A stretch of DNA of 64,000 bases from Streptomyces sp. CB01249 (GCF_001905735.1 NZ_LISW01000002.1:654398-718397); one strand, 5' to 3'. Shown: positions 37,401 through 45,983, counted from the first letter of the stretch. A program made the numbers and translations. The notes: generated by a model from the letters alone, not told the origin.

Positions 37401-40400
37401 GTGAGCCGACGCTGGTGAAGCGGCTGGCCTCGCACAACGGCACCACCGGCACGTATCAGGAAGTGTCCACCTCCACGTTCGACCAGTACGGCCGCCCGCT
37501 GGTTGTCACGGACGCGGCGAAGACACCCACCACCACGGCGTACACGGACAACGCCTACGGCCTGGCCGTGTCCAAGACCGAGACGAACGTGCTCGGCTGG
37601 TCCACGACCACCGAGTACGCGCCCGAGTGGGGCACGCTCTCCGCGCAGACCGACATGAACGGCAAGCGCACCGACCTGGCGTACGACGGTCTCGGCCGCG
37701 TCGTCTCGGTGTGGATGCCCGACCGGCCCAAGGCGAGCTTCACTCCCAGCATCAAGTACGACTACGGCATCCGGAAGACTGGACCGAACTACCTGCACAC
37801 GCAGAAGATCGAGAAGGACGGCGCGTCTTACGGCCACGAGTACACCCTGTACGACGGCCTGCTCCGGCCCCGCCAGGTCCAGACGGAGGCGCAGGGCGGC
37901 GGACGCCTGCTGGCGGACACCTACTACGACGGCTCCGGCCGTGTGGTGAAGACGAACGACACCTACTACGCCGCCGGCGCTCCTGCGGCCACTCTGTTCG
38001 TCCCGCGCAACGAGGACATCGACGCACAGACGGTGACCGAGTTCGACGGTGCCGGCCGGACCACCGCGACCGTTCTGAAGGTCGCGGGCATCGAGAAGAG
38101 CCGCACCACCCTCACGTACGGCGGCGACAGGGTCCACACAGACCCGCCGAACGGTCAGATTCCGACCACGGCCATCTCGGACGCCCGGGACCACACGGTC
38201 GAACTGCGCCAGTACAAGGGCGACAAGCCGCTCCTCCCGGGGACGGCGAACGACTACGTCTCGACCAAGTACGCCTACACCCCGGCCGGACAGCTGTCCA
38301 AGGTCACCGACAACAAGGGCAACACCTGGTCGTACACATACGACCAGCGCGGCCGTAAGCACACCGCGACCGACCCGGACACGGGGTCCTCGACCTACGA
38401 GTACGACGACCTCGACCGGCTCGTCTCCACCACTGATTCCCGCTCCAACACCACGACGACGGTGTACGACAAGATCGGCCGCACCACCGAAACGTGGCAG
38501 GGAGCGGCCGGCACCGGTACCAAGCTGTCCGTCTCCAAGTACGACACGGTGGCCAAGGGCGAGCTGTACGGCACGTACACGTACAAGGACGGCGCCGTCC
38601 TGTCGTCGGTGACCTATCCGGCGCTGGACGACGACCTCGAACCGACCACCACCAAGTACTACCTGTCCAAGACCGCCGAACCCGAACTGGGCGGCACCTA
38701 CCAGTTCGACACCCAGTACAACAAGGACGGCACGGTCGCCGGGCAGAACTTCCCGGCCGCAGGCGGTCTGCCCGCGGAGGCCCTGTCCTACCAGTACGAC
38801 GGCCTCCAGCGTCCGGTAGCGATGAACACCTCGCTCGGCGGAATGAGCTACGTCTCCGGGGTGGCGTACTCGCCCACGAACAAGCTGGAGCAGCTGGAGC
38901 TGACCACCGGCGAGACGGGCGCCAAGAAGACCTGGCTGTCCTACTCCTACGAGCAGGGCACCTCACGTCTCATCAACGCCCGGGTCGACGTACAGGGCGC
39001 CGCCTCGGTGGCGTACGACGCCCGTTACACCTACGACGACGGCGGTAACGTCCGGTCCATCACCGACGCACCCGACGGCGGCACCCGGGACGTGCAGTGC
39101 TTCCGGTACGACGGCCTGCGGCAGATGACGGACGCCTGGACGTCGAATGCCACCCCGAACAAGGCGGTGGGCACCGGAGCGACGGAGACGGCCTGCGCGT
39201 CGGCGCCCTCGGCCGCGACCGTGGGCGGGACTGCGCCCTACTGGTCCACGTACGGATTCGACACGCTGGGCAACCGGACGTCGGCAACCGACCACGGTCT
39301 GAACGGCGCGGCCACGTCGACGAAGTCGTACGCGTACGGCGAGAACGGGGAGGGCCCCCACCAGCTCACCACCGAGGTCGTGGACACCACGGCCACGTCG
39401 AGCACTCCCGCGGTCAAGCTGGCCAACACGTACTCCTATGACGTGACCGGCAACACCGAGCAGCGCGTTCTCAACGGCGACACACAGAAGCTGACCTGGG
39501 ACAAGCAGGGTGAGCTGACCAAGGTCACCAACGCGGACGGCGCCACCACGGACTACGTCTACGACGCGTCAGGCGACCGACTGCTCAGCAAGACGGCCGA
39601 GGAGACGACGTTCTACCTGCCCGGCATGGAGCTGCACCTGAAGAAGTCCACGGGTGCGGTGACGGGCGCGCGTTACTACAGTCTCGCCGGTCAGACGGTG
39701 GCGGTCAGGGACAACGGCGGCGTCACCTTCCTCGCTTCCGACCACCACGGCACGGCGCAGCTCGCAGTGAACGCGGCCACTGGCGCTACCCAGCGCCGCC
39801 GCATGGACCCCTTCGGAGCGGAACGCGAGGGGTCCGCGACGGACTGGGTCGACGACAAGGGCTTCGTGGGCGGCACGGTCCAGAAGGTCACGGGCCTCAC
39901 GACCCTCGGAGCGCGGGAGTACGACGACTCGACGGGCCGGTTCATCTCCGCCGACCCGATCATCGACTACACCGACCCGCAGCAGATCAACGGCTACGCG
40001 TACAGCCTCAACAACCCGGTCACGTTCTCGGACCCGGGCGGGCTGGCGCCGGACGACTGCGCCTTGGTCGGCGTCACCTGCAAGCCGACCGGCAACGGCG
40101 GCTGGGATGTCAAGCCCACAGGGCAGTACTACACCTACTACGGGGTACAGGCGCCCACCGAGACGCCGTCGGATTACAAGGCCCGCCAGGCTCAGACGGA
40201 CGCGGACATCGCCAAGCAGCGCGCGATAGCCGCGGCCAAGGAACTGGCCAAGATCGCCGCTGACGAACTGGGCATCACAGACGCCCTGGACTGCTTCACG
40301 ACGGGCGCACTCGGCGCGTGCGGCGCGACCGCGGTCAACATCATCTCCAGCGCGGTCGGCGGGATCGTCGGCAAGCTCGCCAAGAAGTACGGCGTGCCCT

Positions 40401-41302
40401 GGAAGTGGAAGAAGGCGGCGGAGCTTGGCAAGCGCCTCTGGAACCTCGGCGACAAGCTGATCAGCGGAGTCAAGAACTGGCTCAGCAAGTCGAAACTCGC
40501 CAGCAAGCTGATGAGGAGCAGCTGCAACAGTTTCGTGCCAGGCACCGAAGTTTTGATGGCAGACGGAACCACAAAAACGATCGAAAAGGTCAAGATTGGT
40601 GACAAGGTTCTCGCGACGGACCCTGAATCAGGAGAGACAAAGGCCCGAGAGGTCACGGCCGAGATCAAGGGCCAGGGCCTCAAGCACCTGGTCAAGGTCA
40701 CGATCGACACGGACGGCGACAAGGGCGACGACGCGGCTTCCGTCACCGCCACGGACGGCCACCCATTCTGGGTACCCGAACTGCACGCCTGGATCGCCGC
40801 TACGGACCTCAAGGTAGGTGAGCAACTCAGCACGAGTACCGGCGGGCTGGTGCAGATTGACGGCCTCGATCGCTGGACCCGGGCAGCCACGGTCCACAAC
40901 CTTACTGTCAGCGACTTGCACACGTACTATGTGCTGGCGGGTGAGACGCCAGTACTCGTGCACAACGTCAACGAAGGTTCGCTCTGCAATGTGACTCTTG
41001 GGCCGGCAATAAAGGGCCAGAAAGCCGAAGGAGTGACCGCTGAACGCGGTGACACTGTCCTGGCTCACGAGCAGCGGATGATGAACGAGTTCGGTGACCG
41101 AAATGGCTGCGCTTCATGCGGGGCGACCGAATCGGGATACAAAGACGGTCACTGGACTGGTGACCACAATCCGCCGAATAAGCTCGCGCCCAACGGTCCG
41201 TGGACTCTGTATCCGCACTGCAAGGCATGTTCCAAACAGCAGGGCGGGATCGTGCGCACGCTACTCAAGGAGTACTATGACTTCCCGGTGTGGAAACCAT
41301 GA
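34487..41302 (+). CDS. RHS-repeat polymorphic toxin with Hint domain and C-terminal nuclease-like tip
   Basis: A giant secreted toxin of 2271 residues. It has a signal peptide (VVLTATVALSIGLLPQYAPQAAADG), an N-terminal SpvB/TcdB-like beta domain, many YD/RHS repeats (for example YEYDDLDRLVSTTDSRSN), and the RHS core end (LGAREYDDSTGRFISADPI ... NGYAYSLNNP). A Hint (intein-like) autoprocessing domain starts at Cys2013 (CNSFVPGTEVLMADG) and ends VLVHN at Asn2160. The last 111 residues form the variable toxin: Cys2208-x2-Cys2211, GDHNPP with Asp2226-His2227, and PHCKAC with His2244, Cys2245 and Cys2248, a treble-clef/HNH-like layout. ATG 34487 has GGAG upstream. The immunity gene follows. Confidence 0.9.
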   Translation: MRASPFGRSHFRIPTRWVRKVVLTATVALSIGLLPQYAPQAAADGVTRPDTQTNLDDPAEGRNGVTRKQKRADQAARAAVTKAAVTRWPQASADDVVVAAKGSKGTQAEGLPLKVAATGTVSPRSVRLAVLDRKKASAAGVDGPLMTVARTDGGAKNGPVEVSLDYGDFAEAYGGNYGARLRLVTYPECVLTTPDRPGCATATPLATRNDTDSTTLSAKVSAASPATTAASGSGVTVLAATAEAAGSQGDFGATSLKASSQWSVSNSSGAFNWSYPITAPPVPGGLAPEVNLAYSSQSVDGQTAATNNQGSWIGEGFSYEPGFIERRYKACADDGHDDTIGDQCWGFDNATLSLPGGASGELIKDDTTGEWHVSSDDFSKVEKITGTTNGDNDGEYWKLTSNNGTQYFFGRNQLPGYESGNEATNSAWTVPVYGDDSGEPCYKSTFDTAFCNQAWRWNLDYVVDPHGDTMSYFYGKELNYYTQGLKTTENGKAYVRGGYLKRIDYGQREDKTYSTKPAARVVFTTDERCVGDLTDCSPGALKDDTAADWPDVPWDRNCKADTKCAGQNSPTFWTRKQLTEITTQIRNGATTYEDVDRWKLGHSYVDNGDGSKSLWLKNIDHTGLVGDDKSVPSVELQGIQLPNRVDVPNDNIQEFNRFRLAGVASESGSALSANYSEPECTSTTLPKVGESTVRCYPVKWNPPGVKDPITDWFNKYVVTSVIEGDLVGESPDQMTTYTYLGDAGWRKAKPDGLSKTDRLTWSDWRGYGKVLVETSDGSIKPSNTKTEHVFFRGLDGDAQPGGGTRSVSVKDSNGTSYDDSDWKSGTELETTTYNGDEIVSKSVNTPWTKTTATRVKDWGTSYARFVREGRSDTYEALEGGGWGQTASTTSYDDKGRPVQVADYGELDVADNQCTRTEYADNASKHLYSYVSRVETLAVDCSTTAPDRSKVVVSDELTYYDGSTTRGAAPSKGEPTLVKRLASHNGTTGTYQEVSTSTFDQYGRPLVVTDAAKTPTTTAYTDNAYGLAVSKTETNVLGWSTTTEYAPEWGTLSAQTDMNGKRTDLAYDGLGRVVSVWMPDRPKASFTPSIKYDYGIRKTGPNYLHTQKIEKDGASYGHEYTLYDGLLRPRQVQTEAQGGGRLLADTYYDGSGRVVKTNDTYYAAGAPAATLFVPRNEDIDAQTVTEFDGAGRTTATVLKVAGIEKSRTTLTYGGDRVHTDPPNGQIPTTAISDARDHTVELRQYKGDKPLLPGTANDYVSTKYAYTPAGQLSKVTDNKGNTWSYTYDQRGRKHTATDPDTGSSTYEYDDLDRLVSTTDSRSNTTTTVYDKIGRTTETWQGAAGTGTKLSVSKYDTVAKGELYGTYTYKDGAVLSSVTYPALDDDLEPTTTKYYLSKTAEPELGGTYQFDTQYNKDGTVAGQNFPAAGGLPAEALSYQYDGLQRPVAMNTSLGGMSYVSGVAYSPTNKLEQLELTTGETGAKKTWLSYSYEQGTSRLINARVDVQGAASVAYDARYTYDDGGNVRSITDAPDGGTRDVQCFRYDGLRQMTDAWTSNATPNKAVGTGATETACASAPSAATVGGTAPYWSTYGFDTLGNRTSATDHGLNGAATSTKSYAYGENGEGPHQLTTEVVDTTATSSTPAVKLANTYSYDVTGNTEQRVLNGDTQKLTWDKQGELTKVTNADGATTDYVYDASGDRLLSKTAEETTFYLPGMELHLKKSTGAVTGARYYSLAGQTVAVRDNGGVTFLASDHHGTAQLAVNAATGATQRRRMDPFGAEREGSATDWVDDKGFVGGTVQKVTGLTTLGAREYDDSTGRFISADPIIDYTDPQQINGYAYSLNNPVTFSDPGGLAPDDCALVGVTCKPTGNGGWDVKPTGQYYTYYGVQAPTETPSDYKARQAQTDADIAKQRAIAAAKELAKIAADELGITDALDCFTTGALGACGATAVNIISSAVGGIVGKLAKKYGVPWKWKKAAELGKRLWNLGDKLISGVKNWLSKSKLASKLMRSSCNSFVPGTEVLMADGTTKTIEKVKIGDKVLATDPESGETKAREVTAEIKGQGLKHLVKVTIDTDGDKGDDAASVTATDGHPFWVPELHAWIAATDLKVGEQLSTSTGGLVQIDGLDRWTRAATVHNLTVSDLHTYYVLAGETPVLVHNVNEGSLCNVTLGPAIKGQKAEGVTAERGDTVLAHEQRMMNEFGDRNGCASCGATESGYKDGHWTGDHNPPNKLAPNGPWTLYPHCKACSKQQGGIVRTLLKEYYDFPVWKP

Positions 41303-41317
41303 TTGTAGGTGGATTTA

Positions 41318-41710
41318 ATGATGCTCTTCGCCTCGTGCACGACAAGATTCGCCCACGGTCTGGTTGTTGCTGCCGCGCCTGAGAGTGTGGACAACCATGC
41401 AGGCTGGGACGCGGCTGCTGATGTAGTGCACGGTGGTCCGGACTCCTTGTTCATCGCGGTGCAGCAAGCCGCCAGTGGTCCGGTGTCAGTCCAATGTGTG
41501 CAGGGTCCTTACCAGCCGAGTGGAAAGGTCCTTGTGTACTCAGGGAATCTGACTCTCCCCAAGGCGTCCCTCGAAATTTCGGATCCGAATGAATCGGTGA
41601 GACTGCTGATTCCCGTTCCGAATGTAGATAGTCGGGTCGACATCTACGGAGACGGAACCGATGAGCCTGATGAGGTAATCATCGTTCTGACGGGCGATGA
41701 GTCGTGGTGA
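41318..41710 (+). CDS. Probable immunity protein for the RHS toxin
   Basis: A 130-residue soluble acidic protein (pI low by eye, with Asp/Glu-rich end DIYGDGTDEPDEVIIVL), lying 15 bases after the toxin gene on the same strand. That is the standard position for the cognate immunity gene. It shows alternating beta-strand patterns and no catalytic motif. The start is ATG 41318, with AGGTGG just upstream; GTG 41309 and ATG 41321 are alternatives. Base composition is lower in GC than the core genome, like the toxin tip. I do not recognise the immunity family. Confidence 0.68.
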   Translation: MMLFASCTTRFAHGLVVAAAPESVDNHAGWDAAADVVHGGPDSLFIAVQQAASGPVSVQCVQGPYQPSGKVLVYSGNLTLPKASLEISDPNESVRLLIPVPNVDSRVDIYGDGTDEPDEVIIVLTGDESW

Positions 41711-41826
41711 TCCACAGCCTCTGACGGAGGGGATCTGTCCGGCAAGTCGGACGGCACGATAAGTTCTCATCTCTGTGTGACGCCTTTCGTCTTGGCATAG
41801 CGGTGAATCGACCCCTCTCGGAGCGT

Positions 41827-41864
41827 AAGAAGCCCCGCCGGATTTCGTTCCGGCGGGGCTTCTT
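41827..41864 (+). terminator. Strong hairpin terminator
   Basis: A perfect 16-bp stem (AAGAAGCCCCGCCGGA / TCCGGCGGGGCTTCTT) with the loop TTTCGT. It lies between the immunity gene and the reverse-strand integrase remnant, so it can end transcription from both sides. Confidence 0.88.
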
Positions 41865-41894
41865 GGGCGTCTGACGGCAACGGTGACGGCAACG

Positions 41895-42262
41895 TCAGCG
41901 GACGACGGCTGCTGCGGGCGGGTCGTCAGGGTCGTCGTCCTGGGCAGCGAGGGCGTTGCCGAGGGTGTCGATGGCTTGGCGTTGGAGGCGGAGTCGGACG
42001 TGGGCGTAGACGCCAGCGGTGACGCCGATGTGGGCGTGGCCGAGGAGTTCCTTGATGACGACGAGTTCGACGCCCTGTTCCAGGAGCAGCGCGGCGGTCG
42101 AGTGGCGGAGACAGTGAAGCGGATGCGGCGGAGGCCGACCTTGCGGAGGAGCGTGGTGAAGGCGCGGGTGAGGTTGGTCCGGTCGACCGATCTGCCCTGC
42201 GCGGTGGTGAACACGTGCCCGCTGTGCTGCCGGTCGGCCGATTCGCCAGGCGGTGCGTTCGG
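41895..42262 (-). pseudogene. Tyrosine integrase remnant, truncated and frameshifted
   Basis: C-terminal catalytic part of a phage-type tyrosine recombinase. Reading leftward, one frame gives SGHVFTTAQGRSVDRTNL and FTTLLRKVGLRRIRF, then the frame shifts near 42118-42125 into CLRHSTAALLLEQG, KELLGHAHIGVTAGVYAHV and RLQRQAIDTLGNAL. This restores the Arg-His box, the His of GH and the Tyr nucleophile (GVYAH). The normal motif would read RFHDLRHS, so one base appears lost. The N-terminal two thirds of the enzyme is missing; sequence beyond 42262 belongs to a different gene fragment. It is evidence of a decayed mobile element at the island's right edge. Confidence 0.82.
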
Positions 42263-42270
42263 ACCTGACA

Positions 42271-42441
42271 CGTATGGGTGAGCTAGTCCTCCAGTACGCC
42301 GACTTCCAGCTCGGCGGGGTCGACGCCTCGGTCATCGCGGTGGCCGAGCGCTTCGGCGTGGACCGGGTGGTCACCCTCGACCGGCGGCACTTCAGCGTCG
42401 TCAAGCCCGCCCACGTCCCTGCGCTGACACTCCTGCCGTAG
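42271..42441 (+). pseudogene. PIN-domain (VapC-like) toxin fragment
   Basis: Reads GELVLQYADFQLGGVDASVIAVAERFG, then VDRVVTLDRRHFSVVKP, ending at TAG 42441. This is the C-terminal third of a PIN-domain ribonuclease: the conserved D-A-S-x-x-A helix and the late Asp in TLDRRHF are intact. The N-terminal half with the first catalytic Asp is absent, and it abuts the integrase remnant head-on, so it is a truncated leftover of a VapBC-type module. No VapB is seen. Confidence 0.75.
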
Positions 42442-42720
42442 CACGACCAGTGGATTCCTGGCTGGCCGTGCTCGGCGATCTGTGCGCTGGAGATGGGCCG
42501 CAGTTCTTGGACGGCGCCGCTGGATTCGCTGCGTCTAGCACCTGACGATGACGCCGCCACTGTCACCGCTCGGCATATGTGCGAGGTCGTCGAGCGGATG
42601 GTCACGGCCGGACAGTGCGACGCACCGTCCCGTCGCGCGAGTCCGGCGTGAGGGGCTGGCACCCCGCCATGAAGGGCCCATCCTTCTTTGGTCGGCCCTC
42701 TTTCGTACCGCGCCCCCGTC

Positions 42721-43731
42721 TCACCCTGCATCCGCCTCCAGACGGTCCGGGAAGCCGAACAGCGGGAACCAGCGGTCCGCGTCCAGGAAGCAGTGCAGGC
42801 CCGTGATCGTGCCGTCCTTGATGTCGATGACCTGGACCGCCCAGGGGAGGAAGCCCGGGCCCGCCGGGTCGGGTTTGTAGTGGGCGAAGGCCGGGGTGCC
42901 GTTGGCGGTGGTCGCGAGGAGGCGGGAGCCGGCGCAGCCCGCGCCCAGGGACGTCATGAAGCCGGTGATGTCGTCGTGGCCCCGGAGCCACAGGTCGAAC
43001 GGCGGCATCGTCATCACCGCGTCCTCGTGGAGGAGGGCGGTCAGGGCCTTCATGTCGTAGCCCTCGAAGGCCGCCACGTACCGTTCGAGCAGGGCGCTCT
43101 GCTCCGCGTCCAGCGGGTCCGCCGCGTCGGCCGCCACGGACTCGTGGTCGGTCAGGGTCGCCCGGGCCCGCTGGAGGGCGCTGTTGACCGATGCGACCGA
43201 GGTGCCCAGCAGCTCCGCGACCTCCGCGGCCTTCCACGCCAGCACCTCGCGCAGGATGAGCACCGCGCGCTGCTTCGGCGGCAGGTGCTGGAGCGCCGCG
43301 ACGAACGCGAGGCGCACCGACTCGCGCGCCACCGCCGCCTCCGCCGGGTCGTCGGTCGTCGGGATGATCCGGCCGTCCGGCATCGGCTCCAGCCAGGTGT
43401 TCTCCGGCAGCGGGTTCAGCGCGGCCTGGGCGAGCGGCGTCGGCCCGGTCAGATCGACCGGGCGGGCCCGCCGCTTGCCCGCGCTCAGCATGTCGAGGCA
43501 GACGTTGGTCGCGATGCGGTACAGCCAGGACCGCAGCGAGGACCGGCCCTCGAACTTGTCGAAGCTGCGCCAGGCCCGTACCAGCGTGTCCTGGACCGCG
43601 TCCTCCGCCTCGAACGCCGAGCCGAGCATCCGGTAGCAGTAGCCGGTCAGCTCGACCCGGTGCCCTTCCAGGCGGCTGTTGATGTCGCCGGGCGCGCCGG
43701 GCCCCGCTGCCGCCGCTGTCCGTTCACTCAT
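42721..43731 (-). CDS. ECF sigma factor with SnoaL-like C-terminal domain
   Basis: A 336-residue sigma-70 family factor. Region 2 is about residues 25-90 (LTGYCYRMLGSAFEAEDAVQDTLVRAWR ... LRSWLYRIATNVCLD) and region 4 about 145-195 (LPPKQRAVLILREVLAWKAAEVAEL). Residues 215-330 are a SnoaL/NTF2-like domain (AFEGYDMKALTALLHEDAVMTMPP), the hallmark of sigma factors that carry their own regulatory domain instead of a separate anti-sigma factor. The start is ATG 43731. The open frame extends beyond it in a region that overlaps nothing real. It is downstream of, and on the same strand as, an L,D-transpeptidase gene. Confidence 0.88.
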   Translation of the reverse strand: MSERTAAAAGPGAPGDINSRLEGHRVELTGYCYRMLGSAFEAEDAVQDTLVRAWRSFDKFEGRSSLRSWLYRIATNVCLDMLSAGKRRARPVDLTGPTPLAQAALNPLPENTWLEPMPDGRIIPTTDDPAEAAVARESVRLAFVAALQHLPPKQRAVLILREVLAWKAAEVAELLGTSVASVNSALQRARATLTDHESVAADAADPLDAEQSALLERYVAAFEGYDMKALTALLHEDAVMTMPPFDLWLRGHDDITGFMTSLGAGCAGSRLLATTANGTPAFAHYKPDPAGPGFLPWAVQVIDIKDGTITGLHCFLDADRWFPLFGFPDRLEADAG

Positions 43732-43829
43732 CGCCGATCCACCCTGTCGTGCCGTGCGACCGCTCGCTTCGTCCAGTACTTCGGAAGCTACAGCGGGGCA
43801 CTGACAACGGGGCGGGCGAGCGGCAGCCG

Positions 43830-44558
43830 TCAGGTCCCCGGCTTGCGGCCGTACACGTAGACGTCGTCGCCGTTCTTCAACAAATTCCAGTATGACTTCG
43901 CGTCCGCGGTGCGCATGTTGACGCAGCCGTGCGACCCCGGCGGGTTCCACATCTTCACGCCGACCGCGTGGAACGCCTGGCCGCCGTCGAAGAACTGCGA
44001 GTACGGCATGGCCACGTGGTAGAGGGACGACACGTGGTTCTTGTGGCGCCAGTAGATCTTCTTGGCGCCCGTCCGCGTCTCGTACTTGTCCCGCCCCGTC
44101 CGCACCGGCACCGGCCCGAACTTCAGCTTCTTGCCGTCCTGGATCCAGCTGATCTGCCGCGTCAGGTCGACGCAGGCGATGCGCCCCTTGTTGGTCGGGC
44201 ACTTCCCGGCCTTGTTCGGGTTCTTGCCGGCCGCCTTCTGCGCGGTGAGCGTCTGCATCGTGCGCCAGGTGACCGGTCCTGCGTAGCCGATGGTCGGGGT
44301 GACCCCGTAGGTGCTCTGGAACGACCGGATCTTCTTGCAGTCGGCCGCCGACTGCTTCCCGTCCACCTTCAGGTGCAGGTACTTCTCGACCTGCTTCTGG
44401 TTCGGGCCCGTGGACGTCGTGCAGGACGCCGCCTGCGCGGCGGTGCCCGTACCGAGGACGAACGCCGGTATCGCGGTCAGACCGGCGACGGACAGGACGA
44501 GCCCTCGCCTCATGCCCGTAATGCCCCGTATGTCACGCATGTTCTTCCTGACTCCCAT
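43830..44558 (-). CDS. Secreted L,D-transpeptidase (YkuD)
   Basis: Exported peptidoglycan cross-linking enzyme, 242 residues. It has a Sec signal (GLVLSVAGLTAIPAFVLGTGTAAQA), a short Cys-containing peptidoglycan-binding-like region (CTTSTGPNQKQVEKYLHL), then the YkuD domain ending in PGSHGCVNMRTADAK with the catalytic Cys. Compared with the 6.5-kb paralogue it has no lipobox, so it is secreted or ionically wall-bound. ATG 44558 is preceded by AAGGGGAG at 9 bases; the TTG nine bases upstream is less likely. Confidence 0.9.
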   Translation of the reverse strand: MGVRKNMRDIRGITGMRRGLVLSVAGLTAIPAFVLGTGTAAQAASCTTSTGPNQKQVEKYLHLKVDGKQSAADCKKIRSFQSTYGVTPTIGYAGPVTWRTMQTLTAQKAAGKNPNKAGKCPTNKGRIACVDLTRQISWIQDGKKLKFGPVPVRTGRDKYETRTGAKKIYWRHKNHVSSLYHVAMPYSQFFDGGQAFHAVGVKMWNPPGSHGCVNMRTADAKSYWNLLKNGDDVYVYGRKPGT

Positions 44559-44643
44559 GTACGCCAACTCCCCTTCGCGCGCACTGCGGTGATTCCGCCT
44601 GCTAGATGCGCGAAGGGGAGCGACTGGTTGTGCGCCGAATGTC

Positions 44644-45942
44644 TCAGTTCTGTACGGGCACCGCGGCGGCGGGCCGCAGCCGTTCGGCGCGGGCGGCCCG
44701 CGTCCCGTACAGCGTGATGGATACGACTCCGAGGACCGCGAGCAGTCCCAGCGCGACCGTGCCCGCCCAGCCGCCGGTGTGGAAGGCCACCGCGCCGAGC
44801 GTGCCGCCCGCGCTGGAGCCGAGGTAGTACGCCGACTGGTACAGCGCCGACGCCTGGGCCCGGCCGGTCGTCGCCGTACGGCTCACCGAGGAGGAGGCGA
44901 CCGCGTGCCCGGCGAAGAAGCCGGCCGTGATCAGCACCAGGCCGAGGAGCACGGCGGCCAGCTGGTCCCCCAGCGAGAGCAGCAGACCCGCGGCCGTCGT
45001 GGAGACGGCGAGGTACAGCGCGCCCCGCCGCCCCAGCCGGGCGACCAGGCGTCCGGCGGCGGCGGAGGAGACCGTACCGACCAGGTACACGAGGAAGATC
45101 GAACCGACGACGCCCTGCGGCAGGTTGAAGGGGGCTTCGACCAGCCGGTATCCGATGACCGTGTACACGGCGCCGAACACCGTCATGAACAGCGCGCCGA
45201 TCGCGTACAGCCGCCGCAGCAGTGGGTTGGCGAGGTGCGAACCGACCGTACGCGCGAGCGCCTTCGGGTTCAGCGTGCCCGGGGTGAAGTGCCGGGCGCG
45301 CGGGATCATGAAGTGGAAGACCACCGCGCAGGCCACGGCCAGCAGCCCGACCGCGCCGAGCGCCGCCCGCCAGCCCCACAGCTGCGCGACCCAGCCGGTG
45401 AGGATGCGGCCGCTCATCCCGCCGATGCTGTTCCCGGCCACGAACAGCCCGATCGCGGCGACGAGCGCCTTGGGTCGCACCTCCTCCGCCAGGTACGCCA
45501 TCGCGGAGGCGGGCAGTCCGGCGAGCGCGGCGCCCTGGACCGCGCGCAGCGCGATCAGCCAGCCCAGCGAGGGGGCGAACGGCACGAACAGGCCGACCGT
45601 CACCGCGATCACCAGCGAGGCGGTCATCATCTGCCGCCGCCCGAACCGCTCGGACAGCGCGCTCATCGGCAGTACGCACAGCGCCAGCGCGCCCGTCGCG
45701 GCGGACACCGTCCAGCTCGCCTGCCCGGCCGTCGCGCCGAAGGACGCGGAGACGGCGGGCAGCAGCGCCTGCGTGGAGTAGAGGAGCGCGAAGGTCGCGA
45801 CACCGGCGGCGAAGAGGGCGAAGCTCATCCGGCGGTAGCCGGGGCGCCCGGGCGCGAGCCGGTCGGTGGTGTCGGTGACGGGGGACGACTGGGTCGAGGC
45901 GGCCACGACGAGAGTGGACGCCCCGGTACTGGCGGGAGGCAT
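44644..45942 (-). CDS. MFS transporter (YnfM-like exporter)
   Basis: Twelve-helix major-facilitator protein of 432 residues, similar to drug or metabolite exporters. The loop 2-3 signature is LSERFGRRQMM. The N-terminal half begins with an Ala/Ser-rich cytoplasmic leader, and the two six-helix bundles are separated near ARHFTPGTLNPKALARTV. ATG 45942 is chosen because the longer frame starts inside the divergent LysR gene's promoter. It is divergent from the LysR regulator, separated by 63 bases, and is therefore its likely target. Confidence 0.88.
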   Translation of the reverse strand: MPPASTGASTLVVAASTQSSPVTDTTDRLAPGRPGYRRMSFALFAAGVATFALLYSTQALLPAVSASFGATAGQASWTVSAATGALALCVLPMSALSERFGRRQMMTASLVIAVTVGLFVPFAPSLGWLIALRAVQGAALAGLPASAMAYLAEEVRPKALVAAIGLFVAGNSIGGMSGRILTGWVAQLWGWRAALGAVGLLAVACAVVFHFMIPRARHFTPGTLNPKALARTVGSHLANPLLRRLYAIGALFMTVFGAVYTVIGYRLVEAPFNLPQGVVGSIFLVYLVGTVSSAAAGRLVARLGRRGALYLAVSTTAAGLLLSLGDQLAAVLLGLVLITAGFFAGHAVASSSVSRTATTGRAQASALYQSAYYLGSSAGGTLGAVAFHTGGWAGTVALGLLAVLGVVSITLYGTRAARAERLRPAAAVPVQN

Positions 45943-45970
45943 GCCATGAAGGTAGGCCGGGTCCGATTCA

Positions 45971-45983
45971 TGCGTCCAATGCA
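45971..45983. promoter_or_regulatory. LysR-type T-N11-A box
   Basis: TGCGTCCAATGCA, a dyad (TGC-N7-GCA) matching the T-N11-A rule for LysR regulators, midway between the MFS and LysR genes. Outer ATTC/GAAT arms extend the symmetry. Confidence 0.5.

Noticed and set aside
35417..38966. Several long minus-strand frames opposite the RHS gene
   Set aside because: The plus-strand RHS repeats are continuous and unmistakable; the opposite frames are Val/Gly/Arg-rich shadows.
41299..41382. Short frame starting ATGA at the RHS stop codon as the immunity gene
   Set aside because: It overlaps ideally but ends after 27 codons (MIVGGFNDALRL...). The frame from 41318 gives a full 130-residue protein. A frameshift linking the two is possible but there is no evidence for it.
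41720..42300. A tRNA or clear att site beside the integrase remnant
   Set aside because: I looked for tRNA arms and flanking direct repeats and found none. The AAGAAGCCCCGCC hairpin there is better explained as a terminator.
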